This document shows positions 22,663 through 36,800 of a stretch of 64,000 nucleotides of DNA, one piece after another (within the stretch, counting starts at the first letter, position 1; every line of letters starts with the position of its first letter). A program made the translations under genes and the position numbers. Location of the stretch: positions 12,792,499 to 12,856,498 of the forward strand of contig NC_092565.1 of NCBI RefSeq assembly GCF_037975245.1, written 5' to 3'. The DNA comes from Apostichopus japonicus. Taxonomy: Eukaryota; Echinodermata; Holothuroidea; Aspidochirotida; Stichopodidae. The notes under the pieces were generated by a model. It was not told where the DNA came from. It ran no database searches and worked only from the letters and a program-made list of their open reading frames with translations.

Positions 22663-22971
22663 TCTGTAAACGTTCAGAGTTAGGTTTGATAGAGGTTTAA
22701 GATAAGCAGAACTGAATATGGAAAGGCCTGCAATTATTTTTCTCTATGTTTCAATGCATTGTTTATTTGGTTTAAGGAAATAGAAGAGAGGGAAAATGGA
22801 AGAAATTGTAGTCTATTGGTAAAGGGCCTCTGGCCATAAGAGGGGTTGCAGGAAAGGGGGATAGCTATAGGCGGGACATGGTAACTTGGGGAAGTTCGTC
22901 ATATAAACCGGGGCAATTGGTGAAAATTTAAAATGAGCAGGGAAAAGGTGAAACAGGTTTCTCATTTTGAC

Positions 22972-23342
22972 CAGTGGCGGAGCTAGGGGTATTGGTCAGG
23001 GGGGTCGAGAATGGTCTGTAGGGGTGCTTTCGACACTATCTAAGCGGAGTGCCACAGGTTGGCGCGGAGCGTACAGAAATTTTTTGAGTAAAGATACTCC
23101 CTACATCGCCGGAAATTACCCTTTCCAGGCCTTGCTAATTTGCAGATAAACGAAGAATAAATAGGTGTCATATCCAACAAAATGTGACAAATGTCGAAAG
23201 GTAGATGAGAGCGCCGGCAATAAAAAAGTCAATAATCGCGAATAAGTAAAACGTGGTATTAAGCTGAAAAGGGCGCCAGCAGTCCATTTGAGTCCGTCAG
23301 GGGGCATCCGCCCCCTGACTGTATGGACGCTCAGCGACTGCA
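22972..23342 (+). mobile_element. hAT-type MITE, family B, copy 2
   Basis: Homologous to 6920-7316: it begins CAGTGGCGGAGCTAGGGGTA, shares ACTATCTAAGCGGAG and the block GGGCGCCAGCAGTCCATTTG, and ends in a mutated inverted terminus GCTCAGCGACTGCA. Flanks ATTTTGAC and GTTTTGAC form an 8-bp duplication with one mismatch. It lacks some of the poly-G of copy 1. Confidence 0.78.
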
Positions 23343-23344
23343 GT

Positions 23345-24819
23345 TTTGACACTAGTTTGTAGGTTTTGATTTTATTTTCTGTCAGACTGTCCCGGTAAAG
23401 AACTGCTTGTGCTACATCCTGCCCCCAAACAAGATGAAAATCGTCTTTTATCTTTTTCCACTGCGCTCTTCTAAATATGGGCGGTGCTTTATGATTTGAT
23501 CATCACCGAACCCCTTTATAAGTATTTTTATATGATTTTAGTATATGTGAGTTGCCTTACAGTGGAAGCGTATTTTAACACTGTACCTACTGTACGGGTG
23601 CTTGTATTCAATGTTCTCGGACACGATCACAACAAACCTTATAGAATATAGGCTAGGCTAACCCTGTCTTAGATCCTTGAAGTTGAACGATGAAGAGAAA
23701 AGGGTACAACTGCCAACCAAACAGTTAGACGAATTATCAGCGTTGATATTTCTTGTAAGATCCTTGAGAAACGGAAACTGTTTTGCTAGCAATTCAGTAT
23801 AGGCCTAACATAGGCTATGAAAATAACGTTTTATTGCATCCTAGGCTAGGCCCTTTGCCTACGCCTATGCTTATGTTATGATATTTATACTCAGGCCGAC
23901 GTTGCAGTTCACTGCAAAGTTTGGTCTAAGTTATACTCAGTACCATTTATCAAGCGATTTAGGAATCACTTTGAACTGTTCAATGCCAGCAAATTTTCAT
24001 CAATGCCGTTCTTTAACACAGAGGGAAGTGGAGACAGTTTTGAAATAACTTCATAGGCTCCTCTCCACTTTGGTGCTACTGCAGTGCTATATTGCTATAG
24101 TAATAACAGAAAACTTCTTCATTATATTAATGCTAGATTAGAATTTAGATAGTAGGCCTAGATTACTTGTTAATAATACTATAGTAGGCCTAATACCCTT
24201 TCATGCACACTGACATTCCCCATTGACCTCCTATGGTTATATATTTTCCTGTTTTCCCTTGTTCTTTTGCGTCATATTTCGTTATATGTCAGACATACAG
24301 TTTTTGTGAAGGGTTGGTGACAATGACTCCTCAACCCACTGGCCTGGACCACTTATCCTAGCTGACTATGATAGAAACACCAAATGGGACTTTGACACTC
24401 GGATGGTCTATGCTCTAACTATCTTGATTCTCTCCAATTCAATATAGGTACAACTGGTCAAATGACAAAGTGGCAGTCCCAATAAAGATCAATGACCAGG
24501 GATGTATGTGAGCTACACATCCCTGGAATATAAGCAAGCTATCCAGGCTAGAATTAGGTACAGATTAATCATGTGATTAATATTCACCCAATGTACATAT
24601 CATGTCATCCACAATGTCTATCAGTACAATAGCATGTATCTAGGTAACAACAACCGTACCCCTCTTGTTTGTTTTCATGAAAAAGCTGAAACATTAAATA
24701 CATCTTAGGAATTGAAATAGTGAACAAAACAATAACAAGTTAAGTCATTATGTAATAGAGATTAAATCGTGATAATTTGAGATGTCACTGACATATACAC
24801 TAACTTTGCTTTATTCCAG
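23345..24819. promoter_or_regulatory. Region upstream of DCTN1
   Basis: The first coding exon of DCTN1 is preceded by an acceptor (TTATTCCAG, ending 24819), so a non-coding first exon and the promoter are expected upstream, probably within this stretch. Repeated TAGGCCTA-like words occur at about 23650-24200. I cannot place the transcription start or the first exon's donor. Confidence 0.35.
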
Positions 24820-24856
24820 ATCCTTGTTTACATAGAACTGATTAAGCTGCTCTAAC

Positions 24857-27800
24857 ATGGCAGACAAGCATGTCAAGCCAGGAACAAGGGTGGAAATCAC
24901 TGGAAAAAGCTTACAAGGAAAAATAGCATTTGTTGGAGTGACTTCATTTGCATCGTAAGTTGATGTTAAGGACATGAAAAGCATTGAATGCAATTTTTAG
25001 TAAATAACTTTGATGGTGTCAAGATGTCTGTCCATTTGTATGTGGTGATGCAAGGTAGGTGATAGTACAACATGTAATGTCTTTACACAATAGAAATTAC
25101 TGTAGGACTTCATAACCGTTGGACTTGGTAAGTTTGAGAAATTCCAAGTATTTATTGTGTAGCTACCACAGTCAAGCTTCTACACACTGTTGTTGCTATT
25201 CCTCTTGGTTATCGGTCTAAATGAAAGGGAACCTTTTATGGTAGAGGTTGGCTCTTAAATCAAATTAGACTGCTAGCATGTTTCATCATGAAGATATGAA
25301 ATGTTTAAAAATTTGGCAATTAATGTTTATGGATCATGCATACCTTGAAACGGCAAAGTGTGTGACATCATGAATCATGTCAGTGAACTGAAAAGGTTTT
25401 TTCCTATAATGCGCACTTCACTTTGTATGCACAGAGGATGACAGTATTCGTTAACTATGAAGAAGTCAAAGTACTTTGTCAGCTAATTAATTATCCCAAA
25501 TTGTGTTCTTCTTCAAGGCTAAATCAACAAGATTTTAAAATATAAGGAAACTGTTTGAAGGGCATCAGCTATTTACATCACAGCAACAGTGCTTTATTTC
25601 CTGGAGTATCCCAGAATATCCCTTGCACTCACTATGCTTCTTACTGTGAAAGTAACCATCTTAACTCCCCTTTGCAAATCAGTTGTAATTTTTTGCACTA
25701 TTTAACATGTTTCAGTCAAGATTCCAATGTTTCTGCCAATGTTGCTGCTGAGGATTTGCTATTACAAACTTACGATTATATATTATAAACTTGCTTTTAA
25801 TAGCAGAGAGTGCTAATTATGTTAATGCTTCCTTGTTTTTGCCTTTCAGCGGTAAATGGATTGGGGTTATTTTGGATGAAGCCAAGGGCAAAAACAATGG
25901 CTTGGTTCAAGGGAAGAAATACTTCACATGTCCAGATAACCACGGTATTTTCGTTAGACAATCACAGGTAAGAATATCATGTGTTGGCAAAGTAAGTCAA
26001 TACTCTTATTAGCAAAAGTGAACCACACAATTTCTATCGGGAGAGGTAAACGTAAATTGTCAGCTTTGGATCTGCGTGAATAAAGAAAGGAAAGAAAAAA
26101 TATGAATACTTGTGCCTGTACACTAGAAATTTATGGAACAAGTGAAAATTGGACCAATGAGGATAATAAGGGTAATTAAGATAATTAAGAAAGTACAGGG
26201 AATATATAGAAGAACACGGTAGTAGAATGTACAGACTGTGTTCGGAGATTCAAGCAATTGTGATGTAAGATTACCAGAAGACGGGAGACCTTAAATATAT
26301 TCATCTTGTTCAATTGCTGTGACTTTTGGTTCCTTCCAACAAACACCAATAATCAAACTAAAATTCAATAAATAATTCATTTATCATACATTTATAGAAC
26401 CTTAAATATCAATATTAATAGGGTAGGTCATCTGATTTCCTGAATGGTGAATATCTATATTAATTATGTTAATAATAACAGCTTTATTAATTAATCTTTC
26501 ACAGATTACTATCTTAGATGGCTCACCTGCTACCACCCCAATTGAATCTAAAACCTCTGGTATTCCAAAACCTGGCGGTAAAGCAGAGAAAAAAGCAGAG
26601 GTAAACTTTCAACCTTTGGTCGTCATGTTCTGAAAACGTTACATGTGATATAAACTTTATGAACAGTTATGGGAAATGTAGCATTCATTATCATTTCATG
26701 TTCATGTACAGTGGTGATATGTTCTTGGTGGTTTGAATTAATGTTTTCATCACAGAGATTTGTGTCAATATGTATGATTTTTTCAGCTTAGCAGATCTTG
26801 TGGCTCATGTTACTTGTTACATGTTACTGTAACTGTGTACAAAATCCTGCCCTTCGTATGTGATGTATGCTTGAAAACATGACTAATTGAGATGGACATT
26901 GCTGGTGCACTACATGTATCTCAGTCTTTTAAAATGATAAAGATATACGATAACCATCTGCATTTATTTGTTTCAAATTATCCACCCCTTTATTAATGTT
27001 TCTGTGTGAATGTCAGTCCGTAGAAAGGTCTCCACATTTACAGAAAGAGTCGAAAAACTTTTAAGTTTGTACCCCCTTGGACATATGTATCTTATATGAG
27101 TGCTGTCCCTGCTGTAACACTTGTTTTGTTTTTACTGGAATGTTAATTTATCCCAGTCTCATGTGTTCATGAGTGATAGGGGTAGTATTCGTTTTGTACA
27201 GTCTTTGTTTAGGGATGCCTCTGTTTAAACTTTCTTCCATATGAATGTTTTGTTCTTTCCAGTTTCGTTCGAAACTTATGAGACCTGCAAACCGCAGGTC
27301 TAGTATGCCTGTCTATGTGTCTGCTGTGAGTAATGCTTGCTGCAATAAACTTGGTCAATATTTTCAGCATCAGCACTTGTTAACTCTGTTTGTTGTTCAC
27401 AATTATTAACTGCATTTCTTTGCTGCCAAGGGTTTTCCTCTTTTCCGTAAAATGACCGACAATCACCTTTGTAAGGTAGCAGAATATCTCAGTTCCACTC
27501 GTTGGTTCACTTTATACCTGGACGACAAAAAGAAGGGTACACCCTTATGGTTGGATATGTCACTCTGTCCCACATCCGTAGGTGTAGCTTTCTGAAGGAA
27601 ACTTAATGTTATTATTTATCAAAAATGCCCTGGGTCAATCCAGGTAGCAGAAACATATTTGGTGTAGTTCTACAAAAGCCTTGACTTCTAAAATTTGATG
27701 AAGCAAAGGTTTTATGATGTAGCTTTCAGTTTGTAATGCCAAAATTAAAGCAAAAGTTGGATGCATTGTGTATCTGCCACATTTAAATTTTGAATGATGC

Positions 27801-30800
27801 TATTGACATATTATCTACTTGTGTCATTTTGACTTGTTTATTAGCAGAATGAATTTACAAAAATAAACAAAATTATGATTGAAAATGCAAATCTAGTGTT
27901 GAATATTCATTTTAGAGTTTGAAAATTGCAAATCCAGTGTAAGCTGCTCTAATCTGAAAAAAGATGTACAATACTGGTCCAGACATTTTATTCATCACTT
28001 TAGAAGTACAGTACACTCTCAGGATTATTGATATGGTGTTAGGATAGTTGATCAATCAATATGACTGCACATATCTAACAATAAAGTGAAAACTAAGGCA
28101 TGGAAATACCATTGTTAAAAACCAAGGCCATTTGGCATTATTACAGTATGTTATAAGGCATTGGTGCTACAATATCAAATTGAATGTATAAGGTACTTTG
28201 AAAATTTGGTCTTCATAGACATATCACAGCTACTGTATGTAGGATGAAGGAACTCTGTTGGTTTTGTGAATAATCCCTATAAACTTCCCTAAAGAGAATG
28301 AAAGTCATTTATAGGATGTTAAAGTATAGAATAATATTAAAATATAAACCTGTTCATCAATACATCAAAAATGATCATTCATTTGAAATGGTTGCAAGTA
28401 TAGTCTGCACTTTTTAAAAATGGTCAGATTTTGTAAATTCTTGGTTGGAAAGGTTTATTATTCTCACTTTACCTAAAAAACTCATGTTTTATATGATCTG
28501 TGTCAGAGAATAACAGTGCAATGAACACCTTAGATGTACTGTAGCTAACATGTTGATGTTTACAGGGTTCTCTTTGTGCTCTGCAAAATCTTTTGAAAAT
28601 TTGCTTTGTTTTTTATTGTTTCTTTGTTCCTAATACTGCGTTTTGCTTGAAATACCATGGTTTATGTTTTATTTATGTTTTGGTTATTTATGTTGTGTTC
28701 TTTTGAATGATTTTTTAAATGTACTCACTCCCAGCTTCCAGTTTGCATCAATTACAGTAGTCTGTTTACCTCCCACAGGAAGGTTAATGGCTAATTCTCC
28801 CCCCCCCCCATATATATGTATATATTTCTGTTTCAAACAGATATTTATATGTATATCATATGACCCTATAATGTGGACGGTAGATGCAAAGAATGAGCTG
28901 TAAGTCTCACTTTATAAAGGAGTCATCCATGCAGTACCGGTTTCACTTATTGCAAGTATTCCTGAAAGTAGAACACATCGCTGTCTCACCAAATTATGTG
29001 CATATCTGACTTAAAAAGCAAATAAGCTTCTGATTATAACCCCGTGTGAAATTATCTAATCGAACAATTGCCATGGGCTAGAGTTGCAGGTCTGTGGGAT
29101 AAACATTCAACAGTGAACCTGTTCACATTAACTTGCCTATGAAGGAGAAGTAATGTTTCATACCCTGGCATTATGGAAACTGTTTAAACAGTATGAAATT
29201 TGCATGTAATGTAGGTTTTATATCCTTTTGTTTGTTTTAAAATTTGTGTTCCTTTTTTGCTTCCAAGTTCTTTTATTGTGTACACATGTCTGTCTGTTAG
29301 ACTAGCACACCGTCACTCTTGTGTACAATGTACAGTAACTGTATGTTGAATTTATACACCACTTCGGCTTATTTGGGATCTTTCAGTTTACGGAAGATTC
29401 TGGCACTTTTTGAATCATATATATGTTTTATCTTGAGTTTTAGTACGTGTATGGTTACATATGAAGGAGTACCACTGCAAGAATTTGAAAACATTTCATA
29501 TTTTTTTCAGAAAATCAGTCCAATTCTTTTTGGCAATTAGAACACTAATAGCTCTTCTCATCATAGCCACCTTACAATATTGTCTGTATTTGATGGCATC
29601 AAACCTTGATACTGTAGTTGTTGTTGAGTTTATATCTATTTTAGCTTCTATGCATGTCTGCAATGAATACTAGAACATATGCTTATTACCCTTTGGTAAT
29701 CAATATTTTGATATTTTGTAAAATCACTGTAGGTATTGTTTGTAGTATTAGGTTTGAAGGCCATCACTAGTATCGCTGCATCAGCTATGTGGAACTGCTC
29801 TGAATATGTCATTAGATCAACTTACATTGAAGGTCGTTACAATTTATAAAGTTGTTGTGTTGATGTTATGTTTATATGTATCCCAACCTGTCAATTGTGG
29901 TTTTCACTGTTTTATACATTTCATCATCTTGTACACAATAAGCTAAACCCACCTGTTATCTCGTCAGTGGTAGTACATTTTCTCTTTAATATTTCCACGC
30001 AGTATGAAACTAATAAATTGTTTAACAGTGCTTTTTGTGAATGTCTGTTGTTTGAACAGTCATGGTATGTTTCCAGTGTCTCAACCAGATATTTTAAAAA
30101 TGTATTTTAATTTTGTAGTTGTAATTTAATTAATTAATTCTTTTTATAAGATTCACTCTCGTTCAGTTCCTTCATACCAGCATTGACAGTCTGGCATTTT
30201 AATCACCAGATTGACAAATTTGGCCTTTTTTTTCAAATTTCTTTGGCGGGAGGAAAATGAGAATTCAGACCAGACAGCATTTTGGTGTTTTCTGGTGTCA
30301 TTTTTTGGACAGCCTAACAACTTTTAAAGAAAAACAGTAGCTGAGGATTGTTAAATTTTTCAAAAGAGAATTGATTTAAAATATTACATGCTGTTCAGTT
30401 CTCCTCAAGGTTTCATATAGGCTGATGTGTCGGTGAAAAATCATTAGCAATTTCTTTCAACCACGTTTCACTCCCTAATGTTCAGTGACACCAGTTGCAA
30501 ACCCTCACCAGTCTTACACATTGACAGGGTCAAATGTCATAGAATAATAGCAAGTTCCAATTTGCTGATTTTCACCCGATTTAGCCAACAATTTGGCCGG
30601 TTGTGCACAGAAAAACTGGCCACCCTGCTCTAGTGTGTAGATTGTTCTGGACAGTACCTCTTCTGACCTGTTTTAGTCATGGTTTAGTAAATAGATAATT
30701 AAGCAAGAACTCGTTGTTTCTAGAACAATTTTAACCATATTATGGATCACTGCAGTTCACTTTTAATCTCCGATATAAAAGTCAAGTAAAGTGGGGTTCA

Positions 30801-33800
30801 TTTCCTGCGGTGCTGTTTCATTTGCCCGAGGAGGCAGTGGTTCTATTAAGCGTTAAATAAGGAGACTTTATTTTTGCATATATCTTCTTTATATGATGAA
30901 GCAGGATTTCCACCTATCACCTTAGATGGACAATCATCTAAGGCTACTACAATCATCTAAGGCTACTACAAACTACTTGTACTTTAAAGCTTATTGTTAC
31001 AGGTTTTGACCATGCTCTTGAACCTTAGTTAATTGTTCTGAAAGAATTGCTTTTGTATCAAAACTTTTCCAGCAGGGTCGAAGGTCAACCCTACCGACCT
31101 TCAAAGGAGGTCTATCAGGCAGGACTGTGAGTTTTGAATGTTCATTTTGCATACACAACCCATCCTCTCGACTGTCGCAAACATTATTTTTCACCAAACG
31201 CTTTTTTTCTTGATAACCCATATTATTTAACCGTCGATTTGGCACCGGTTACAGGGGCCTTGCACAATCTGCCTGTATACTGCTCTCAGTATTATAGCTT
31301 GTATATAATAAAGAGAGGAAAGGTTTCAATTGTCTAATCAATAAATATTAATTAGTATTTTGTCCTCACTTCTGTTTTACTTGACTTTTCTATGCTACCT
31401 AACTCACTGAAGGTGGCGGTATCTATGTATCAAATTTAAATATATTTACACATATTTACATATGTTTGGATATCAAAAGGACAACGTCAATTACATTATG
31501 ATGTTATTAGACAAATTTATGCTGCATCACATACTAATATAATCAGCTTGTAGCTTTGTATCAAATTAAAATATATTTAAATATGATTGGATATCGAAAG
31601 GACAATTTCAATCACATTATGATGTAAATTAGACAAAGTTATGCTGCATCACAAACTAATATATTCATACATTACACTCAGTAGTCGGTGAACTAACGCA
31701 GCTTCACTATTGGTAGTTAATGACCGATAAAAACAAGAGCAATCTAGATGGGAAAATTAATTGTAACTCCTTGGGAATTTATTGTTGATTCGTAACTTTA
31801 ACAGACAAGTAACATTTAGTCAAAGTGTAACATTTAATGTGAGTCAATATTTTATATCTAGATGCTTACCCTTCGGTGAATTCTAGTTACTCTATCTGAC
31901 TGTGCTTCTACAAAGATTTCAAATAGTTCCAATTCTAGTCAATGAAAGAGCTACTTAACTAACAATTCACACTCTGGTAAAGCCCTAGCTTTTGTTTTCA
32001 TAAAGAAGTGATTTACCAAAAGATTTGACAAATTACCAAAAAAAAGGTTTAAGTTTCTAGATGCTTACCATTCGGTGAATTCTAGTTACTCTATCTGACA
32101 GTGCTTCTACAAAGATTTCAAATAGTTCCAATTCTAGTCAATGAAAGAGCTACTTAACTAACAATTCACGCTCTGGTAAAGCCCTAGCTTTTGTTTTCAT
32201 AAAGAAGTGATTTACCAAAAGATTTGACAAATTACCAAAAAGAAGGTTTAAGTTTCTAGATTTCAAAGAATGGATAAGTTGGTACTGTACCTTGTTATAT
32301 TTTGACCATGTTGACTGGGAGTTATTCACAACGTTATTTTAGTGGAGAAGTAAGCTTTGGGTTCAGTAGGCCACAGAGCCCGTAATTTCATACTAACATT
32401 GACAACATTTGTCTATGAGTTTAAGCAATATGAAAGTAAGATATAATTGATGCTGAAATTGAAGAAATGTTTTTAAATATTAGTCTAGTCATCCTCTTGA
32501 AACTTTGAAAGTTTTAACTTGCTGCTCAGTTTGACTTTTTTAAAAATGAAGTGATCGAGTGTAAAATTGAATGAATGTCTGTAAGAATTCTACTCAATGT
32601 CAGCTGCATTCAGTATTAATCAATTTAAACATTTCATGGGTGTATTTAATCCCTCACTGACAACAAAACCGTAGATAACGCTTGCATACAGTAGTTATTT
32701 ATATATTCGCTCATTTGCACCTTACCTTAATGAAATAATGCATACTACTAGCTAGCTAATATGGGTCAAGCTTTACTATATTATTATCCTTCATTAATCA
32801 TTTAGTATGATAATCCTAGAAGCTATTCTGGTCTGAAAACCCAGTAGTTGCTCTGCAGAGTTTCTGGTCAACATACAGGACAACTATACATAACTAAAAA
32901 TCACCCACATATTGCTAAATGTAAACCGAGGTAAAGAACCCAACACATAAATCTTGTTCTGTTACAGTACATCCATTTTTATATGTTCTTAAAGTTTGAA
33001 CAACATGTCAGCAAAATTCAGAATTAACTAACCCAAGCTTTTCTGTTTTACAGAAATTGTTTACATTGTTTCATTACTTCATCGACACAGAATTTGCACA
33101 ACCACAAAATGATAATGTCAACTTATTAAACATTTATTTGCATCCGTTTATATCACACGTGAACGGTTGATCATTCCTTTGAAATATTTGGTCTGCAATA
33201 CAATTATGAAACATTATTTGGTTGTTAGCAACCAGTCTGTGAAAACAAAAATAATATCATGTGAGATGGTTATTTTAACATCTGCAGTAGAGTTTAACCT
33301 GATACCCCTGTAACCTCAAAAGTACAGCTTTGATTTATTTCAATATTTCAGTAGTACTTGTGGAAATTCCATATTTCTTTCTTTTTAAATGTTTATACTT
33401 CTTTCATTTGTTTTACTCTTACTTTTGCTCCACCTTTAATACAATATGTAAACAAAAAATCAGTAAGATGCAGTATAAATATGATTTAATTTGCATTAAT
33501 ACCCTATTATGTTGTCTTTTGAGTATTAAGCTAAATGTAGTGAACACAGTGAATGTTCTTTTGAGTGATGATATTCAATTCAAGAGTTATTGTTCTTGGC
33601 CTAAATAATTCTAAATTTGTTTGGTTTTGGTTACGTTAAATTTTTCCAGCATCAAGACGTTGTGTAAAAATTTTCTGTTCATTGTTTCCTTGTAATTATT
33701 TCCTTCTAATTTATTTTCATGTATTTATTTTCAAAATTGGTGAAACTTGTTTTCTTTGGAATCTTGTGGGTACACTCGAAGGGATTTCTTTATAACTGAA

Positions 33801-36800
33801 ACTTTTTCATTATACCTTGCACTTACCACAAGATAATATCAAAACATACCATTTACTTACACAGTACATATCTAAACATACCTTTTACTTACAAGGTGCA
33901 TATCTTAACATACCATGTACTTACACGGTACACAAACATATCATCTACCTACATGGTACACATCAAAACGTACCATCTACTTATATGGTACATATCTTAA
34001 CATACCATCTACTTACAAGGTACCTTCTCACACAACCTCATCATTTCTAATGTAAGAAGTGACTGTATCTCACATTTCATTAATTTTCTTGCAAACTTAA
34101 GTGCGTATATTTTTTGCGATATCCCATTCTTTTTATTAATTACTGGTTAAGTTATCACTGTCTTAGGAGTCACCAAAAAATTAGTTAAAATAGTTAGTTT
34201 TACAGGAAACTTTTACCCCAAATACCTGATTTTTTCTGTAATCGTTTTCCTTCCAATTAGTCTCCTGCCACCCCTCCTGGCCAGTCACCATCGCCCCCAT
34301 CGCAATCTGACCATTCTGCGGGGACCCCAGAGGGGAAGGGGTCACCTCTGGCAGGAACACCGGATGGCATGGGAAAAGATTCTGAAGAAATCACAAACCT
34401 CAAGTGCGCTGTCCAAGACCTCCAAGAGAAATTGGACACCTTGAAAATGAAACGAGCTGAGGACAAAAGCAAACTGAAAGAAGCAGAAAAGATGAAAATT
34501 CAGTATCAACAGGTTGGTTTGACATTTCTCCTGCACATGATGAAATTTTTTATTCCAAAAAAATTGTTGCTAGTTGAAAGATTCATAGATTCACAGATTC
34601 ACAGTTGGTTAACAAAAAAAAGGAGAAAATATAAAGATACTGGGTTTTTCCATCTATGATCTTTTTTCCATTTATTTTCCAATTTATTTTCTATTTATTT
34701 TCCATTTATTTAGTAAACATGTTTTTTACATATTCATGTTTTGCAGACTTAGTTTAAGTTTTACATTTGCAGCATTGTATTGACTACAATTGAGACACTT
34801 TCATAACTTTCCTTTACAAAGCTGCAAGAATTTAAAGCCAAGATGGTGGAGGCCAAAACTGACTTGGAAAAGCAGTTGCTGGAAGCTAAGAAGGTAACCT
34901 TTGATCTCTTCTTTCGTTAGACATAAGGCATAATGGTGGGTTTGGATTTTGGCCATGAGTGGGAGAAAAAGAGCCAAGAACATGTCTGATAAAGTTGATC
35001 GGGCAAAAGTGAGAATGGGGTAGTTCAGCATGCCGCTTAGTGGGCAAAGAGGCTGAAGTTTTGCATTTTAGGGACACATTCTGTGATTAGATTTAAATTT
35101 ACAAGGTGGGGGAGACGATCCTAGAACCCATCTGATATTATGATGTGCTCCCACATCTCCAATGTATGATTGTTGTTCCTAACCAGTAGATTTAGTCTCA
35201 GTCATTAGATTCAATGTGTATCTCATTTATCTCTTCACCTTAATCAGGAGGCGCGAGAGGCGGTCGAGGAGAGAGACAGGCACGCAGAGGAAATGGCAGG
35301 AGTCGCAGAGACGATAGAGATGGCAGCATTGGACAAAGAAATGGCTGAAGAGAAGGTTGGTTTGATTTTAGTGTTTATATACTGTGGCTGTAGCAAATGT
35401 CGTCTCATCTTCATTGAAGTTTTCAATGGAATTTGAATGACAGAATATTAGAATTCTGCACGTCTTCAGTCAATGTGTCTGTGTGTTACATATTGTGGTT
35501 TTTCATGTTTTATCATTGACTCATATACCTAACACACCAACTTGTGTTGTCTTTTTGCAAGGGAATAGGGATTCCCTATTGGTATTTCATTTTGACTTAT
35601 AGACATGCCACATGTGCTACGATTTGCCATCTTGAGATAATGTCACAGTTAAGGAAGTCAGTACACTAGAGAAAGCCTACAGGAAATCATATTGTACTGT
35701 CGTATAAAAAATACCTACAAGTTTTGGCTTACATGTTTGAAATTCTTTAAATCAGATTTCGGCTATTTAAAGAAAATTTAACTCACTGTTGAAGTTTTGT
35801 TGCCTCAGTTGCCATCAATGTGACCCTACCTGAATCCCCATTATACATGAATGTGACCTGATAATGGAAGGTACTAACCAAATAGAGTACGAACAGAGCA
35901 AATTTATGTCACGATATTGTTTGAAGTCACTTCAGTAAGGCTAACCCAACATGTTGCATATGCCTGGCAGTCAGAGAGTATCATACAGTGTGTGTGTCAT
36001 TTGACATCAACAAACAGGATCAGTCACAGAGAAATAGTCTTGCATGTGACCTAAAACATCACCGATCTTGATCAGAAAACAGTAGTTCAATTGGTTAGTT
36101 GTCAGTATTAGGACTATGGATCTGGAAAGATTATCAAAAGTAGATTACAAAGTTGGTACATTGCATCTTTCTATGTCTGTCGGACTGTGTGTGTCCAGCT
36201 TTAAAAGCATGCTTGACTCAAAATCTTTGTGTTCAGCCGGTAAGTTGAGTGATATCTTAAAATATTGACGCTTTGTCCATCTGGACACAAGATAGTTTGG
36301 GTTTAAAATTTCATGTTTGTTCATTTCATAGGGTCTGCAAATTTCTGTATATAAGTTTAGCTTTCAAGACAAACAGTGGTAAAGATAGCTTTACATTCAT
36401 TGTTCCTCTTGTGTGACATGTTCTTCGTAACTTTCAAAAACCCGATCCCTTTTGCATGACAGGTCTGCAGAAACTGGAGATGAAGTGGTTTCTATCATTC
36501 TAGCAAAATCATTTGGTTTATACCCTTAATACTGTCATAAACTTGAAGTGCTACCTTTAACTACATTAGAAACAAATAAAACTCAAGAATTAAGATACAT
36601 TTTGTCCATGTGACCTGCCATGAGATGTTTAACGACTGAGTTGTTTGTCTTTCTTTGTCAAGGCGGATAGTCTCCAGATCGAAGTGGATCAATATAAGGA
36701 TAGAGTCGAAGAGCTGACCCTTGACCTTGAGCTCTTGCGCAGCGAAATTGAGCAAGAAGGTTTGTTGGCTTCATTCTATCCTTCCTTAGATTTTTTCAGC

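Larger units (their letters stand above)
27326..34260. other. Large DCTN1 intron
   Basis: Nearly 7 kb between the basic-linker exons. It contains the two tandem duplications at 31.4-32.3 kb and the 32-bp minisatellite at 33.84-34.03 kb listed separately. Further small alternative exons could hide here; I found none that keeps phase 0 with good splice sites. Short open frames are random. Confidence 0.5.

Noticed and set aside
28775-28903. Extra basic-linker exon of DCTN1 after CTCCCACAG
   Set aside because: A stop (GAAGGTTAA) follows at once in the required phase 0.
33817-34050. 77-residue repetitive peptide
   Set aside because: It is the translation of the 32-bp minisatellite in a DCTN1 intron.
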